DNA of 5,746 bases from CAG-791 sp963658405. GTDB taxonomy: Bacteria; Bacillota; Clostridia; Lachnospirales; Lachnospiraceae. The translations under genes and the position numbers were made by a program. The stretch spans positions 1 through 5,746 of the forward strand of contig CAVKQI010000125.1 of assembly GCA_963658405.1 (NCBI GenBank). Direction: 5' to 3'. The first letter of the stretch is position 1. Each line of letters starts with the position of its first letter. Positions 4,197 through 5,746 of this stretch are shown piece after piece. The notes under the pieces were generated by a model, which worked only from the letters and a program-made list of their open reading frames with translations, was not told where the DNA came from and ran no database searches.

Positions 4197-5684
4197 TGGA
4201 AAAATATTCTGTTTGGCAGCATATTGGTGGGAATCTTACTCCTTGGTCTACTCTCCCGCAGAGAGGATCTGGAGATCATGCAGGGAGAAAATCTGCCGTC
4301 CTTTCAGAAACCCTTTATGCGCATGGCCATCTGGCTGCATAAACAATGCAGAAAAATAACAGGAAACAGGAAAAACAGGAGAGCACTTTCCTACAGCGAG
4401 CAGGTACAGATGGATCTGCATGTACTCTATCCCGCCAGGGATGCGCCCAGGCGTGCTTATTGTTTTCACATCCGAAAGATCGGAACGGTATTGCTGTTTC
4501 TGGCAGCGGCAGATCTGGCAGCCCTTCTGGCCCATGTGGCCGGGCAGCAGGAGCTTTTGATAGAGGAGCAGGGGAAAATTGCCAGAGCCGATTACGGCGC
4601 GGGGGATACGGAGGCCATTCTGCAGGCCAATGAGGGAAGAGACGGGGAATATACCGTGACCATCGGCGCCAGAAAGTACTCTTCACAGGAGACAGAGGCG
4701 ATGGCGAAGGAAGTATTCTCTGTTCTGGGACAGGAGATCCTGGGGGAAAATAAGTCTCTGCAAAATGTCAGTAAGGACCTTTTTCTTCCATCCGCCCTGC
4801 CGGGTTATCCTTTCCGGATCAGCTGGGAGAGCAGCAGTTATGCGCTGGTGGATACGGATGGAGCCGTACACGGAACACTTCTGGATAAAAACGAAAAAAA
4901 GAATGTGACCATAACAGCAAAGCTGGCCTATGAGCAGGACAGCTATACCAAAGATTATCTGCTGACCGTCACGGCGCCGCTGCAAAGTAAGGAGGAGCAA
5001 AAGCAGGAGAAGATCCTGGAAGCCTTAAGAGAAGCGGAGAATGCGGCGGCCTCCGAAAAGTGGCTGCAGCTCCCCGAGGTGATCGATGGTATGCCCATCA
5101 GCTGGCAGAGCCGTAAAGAAGATTACAGCCTGCTGCTTTTTTGCCTGATTGCCGGGGCGGGTGTGCTCAGCGGCGCCGGTATGGAAAGGGACCTGAAAAA
5201 GAAGATCTCAAAGAGAGAAAGACAGCTCCAGATGGATTATCCGCAGATGATCAGCCGCTTTGTATTGTTTCTGGGAGCAGGACTGAGCGTAAGAAATGCT
5301 TTTTACAGACTGGGTATGGATTATCAGAGACAGAAACAGCAGGGCGGGGAATGCCGGTATGTCTATGAGGAAATCCTGCTGCTGTGCCATGAACTGGAGA
5401 GCAGCGTGGCGGAGAATACGGCCTATGAGCATTTCGGAAACCGGTGCCGTATCCGCTGCTATACCAAATTCTGCGCATTGATCAACCAGAATCAGCGCAA
5501 GGGAAACCGGGAATTGCTGACCATACTGCAGGCGGAAACAGAGGAAGCCTTCGCCGAGCGGCGCAACCTGGCCAGGCAGATCGGAGAGGAAGCGGGAACG
5601 AAGCTGCTCTTTCCCATGATCATGATGCTGGGCATTACGATGATCATGATCATCATTCCGGCCTACAGTAATTTTTCCGTATAA
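4194..5684 (+). CDS. tadC: TadC-like platform protein with a large extracytoplasmic Ig-like insert
   Basis: A 496-residue second T2SF platform subunit. Membrane segments lie near 4-20, 97-116, 311-327 and 467-490. Charge distribution puts 21-96 and 328-466 inside and about 117-310 outside. The cytoplasmic part 336-465 is T2SF-like: LQMDYPQMISRFVLFLGAGL (345-364) and YEHFGNRCR (411-419), then TILQAETEEAFAERRNLARQ (443-462) and EEAGTKLLFPM before the last membrane segment. The outer part has a helical stretch (about 163-190, ending LGQEILGENKSL) and then an Ig-like domain of the atrophied bacterial Ig type (about 194-262), with the cues DLFLPSALPGYPF, ISWESS, DTDGAVHG, VTITAKLAY and YLLTVTAP. 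A partial second unit, LQLPEVIDGMPISWQ (291-305), runs into the third membrane segment. Typical TadC proteins lack this insert and are about 300 residues. It likely pairs with TadB beneath CpaF. Confidence 0.85.
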   Translation: MWKNILFGSILVGILLLGLLSRREDLEIMQGENLPSFQKPFMRMAIWLHKQCRKITGNRKNRRALSYSEQVQMDLHVLYPARDAPRRAYCFHIRKIGTVLLFLAAADLAALLAHVAGQQELLIEEQGKIARADYGAGDTEAILQANEGRDGEYTVTIGARKYSSQETEAMAKEVFSVLGQEILGENKSLQNVSKDLFLPSALPGYPFRISWESSSYALVDTDGAVHGTLLDKNEKKNVTITAKLAYEQDSYTKDYLLTVTAPLQSKEEQKQEKILEALREAENAAASEKWLQLPEVIDGMPISWQSRKEDYSLLLFCLIAGAGVLSGAGMERDLKKKISKRERQLQMDYPQMISRFVLFLGAGLSVRNAFYRLGMDYQRQKQQGGECRYVYEEILLLCHELESSVAENTAYEHFGNRCRIRCYTKFCALINQNQRKGNRELLTILQAETEEAFAERRNLARQIGEEAGTKLLFPMIMMLGITMIMIIIPAYSNFSV

Positions 5685-5686
5685 AA

Positions 5687-5722
5687 GTTTAAAAGAAATG
5701 CCTGATGGCATTTCTTTCAAAC
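5687..5722. repeat. Hairpin after tadC, copy 2 of leader hairpin A
   Basis: AAAGAAATGCC (5692-5702) pairs perfectly with GGCATTTCTTT (5707-5717) around TGAT, extended by GTTT (5687-5690) with AAAC (5719-5722) across one mismatch. It aligns without gaps to 449-484. It lies 2 nt after the tadC stop codon. With no T tract after the stem, strong termination is not expected, so transcription may continue to downstream tad genes. Confidence 0.7.
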
Positions 5723-5725
5723 TCG

Positions 5726-5746
5726 AATTGATGCCGTAGACGTCAT
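5726..5746. repeat. Truncated copy of leader hairpin B at the window edge
   Basis: GATGCCGTAGACGTCAT (5730-5746) matches GATGCCGCAGGCGTCAT (491-507) at 15 of 17 positions and follows the copy of hairpin A as in the leader. Only the left arm GAATTGATG (5725-5733) and the loop are in view; the right arm should lie just beyond the window. Confidence 0.6.

Overview
The window is the front part of a tight adherence (Tad/Flp, type IVc) pilus assembly operon from a Gram-positive anaerobe. It looks like a Lachnospiraceae member of moderate G+C. That placement is inferred from the minimal gene set without secretin or other outer-membrane genes, the strong AGGAGG-type ribosome binding sites, the atypical TadZ, the TadC with an Ig-like extracellular insert, and the many hairpin repeats between genes. 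No species can be named from the sequence alone.

Layout. Positions 2-76 are the last codons of an upstream gene, probably a HerA-like/DUF853 ATPase. Positions 77-590 hold no gene. They contain a large imperfect inverted repeat (78-170), a hairpin with a T tract (246-275) overlapped by a consensus sigma-A promoter (TTGACA 256-261, TATAAT 280-285), a second hairpin with a T tract about 15 nt after the predicted start of transcription (307-377), and four consecutive hairpins (449-578) ending next to the tadV ribosome binding site. Then come five plus-strand genes: tadV (prepilin peptidase, 591-1016), tadZ/cpaE-like (degenerate ParA/MinD ATPase, 1013-2032), cpaF/tadA (secretion ATPase, 2019-3248), tadB (3323-4072) and tadC (4194-5684). 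The first three overlap end to end. Gaps of 74 and 121 nt precede tadB and tadC, and both carry hairpin structure. The last 62 nt hold a second copy of the leader hairpin, cut by the window edge.

How the genes work together. TadV cleaves the leader of prepilins. CpaF hydrolyses ATP to drive pilin extrusion through the TadB/TadC membrane platform. TadZ probably positions the complex. No pilin (Flp), TadE/TadF-type pseudopilin or TadG-type gene lies in the window, so the substrates are presumably encoded downstream.

The least ordinary signals are: (1) an intergenic hairpin family with compensatory base changes between its two copies, whose core GCCGYAGRCGTSAT recurs in every gap of the operon; (2) a promoter built into a terminator hairpin and followed at once by another terminator-like hairpin, suggesting attenuation or a small RNA; (3) a TadC with an extracytoplasmic module of about 195 residues containing an Ig-like domain; (4) a TadZ whose P-loop has lost its lysines. 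No wholly new system is evident.
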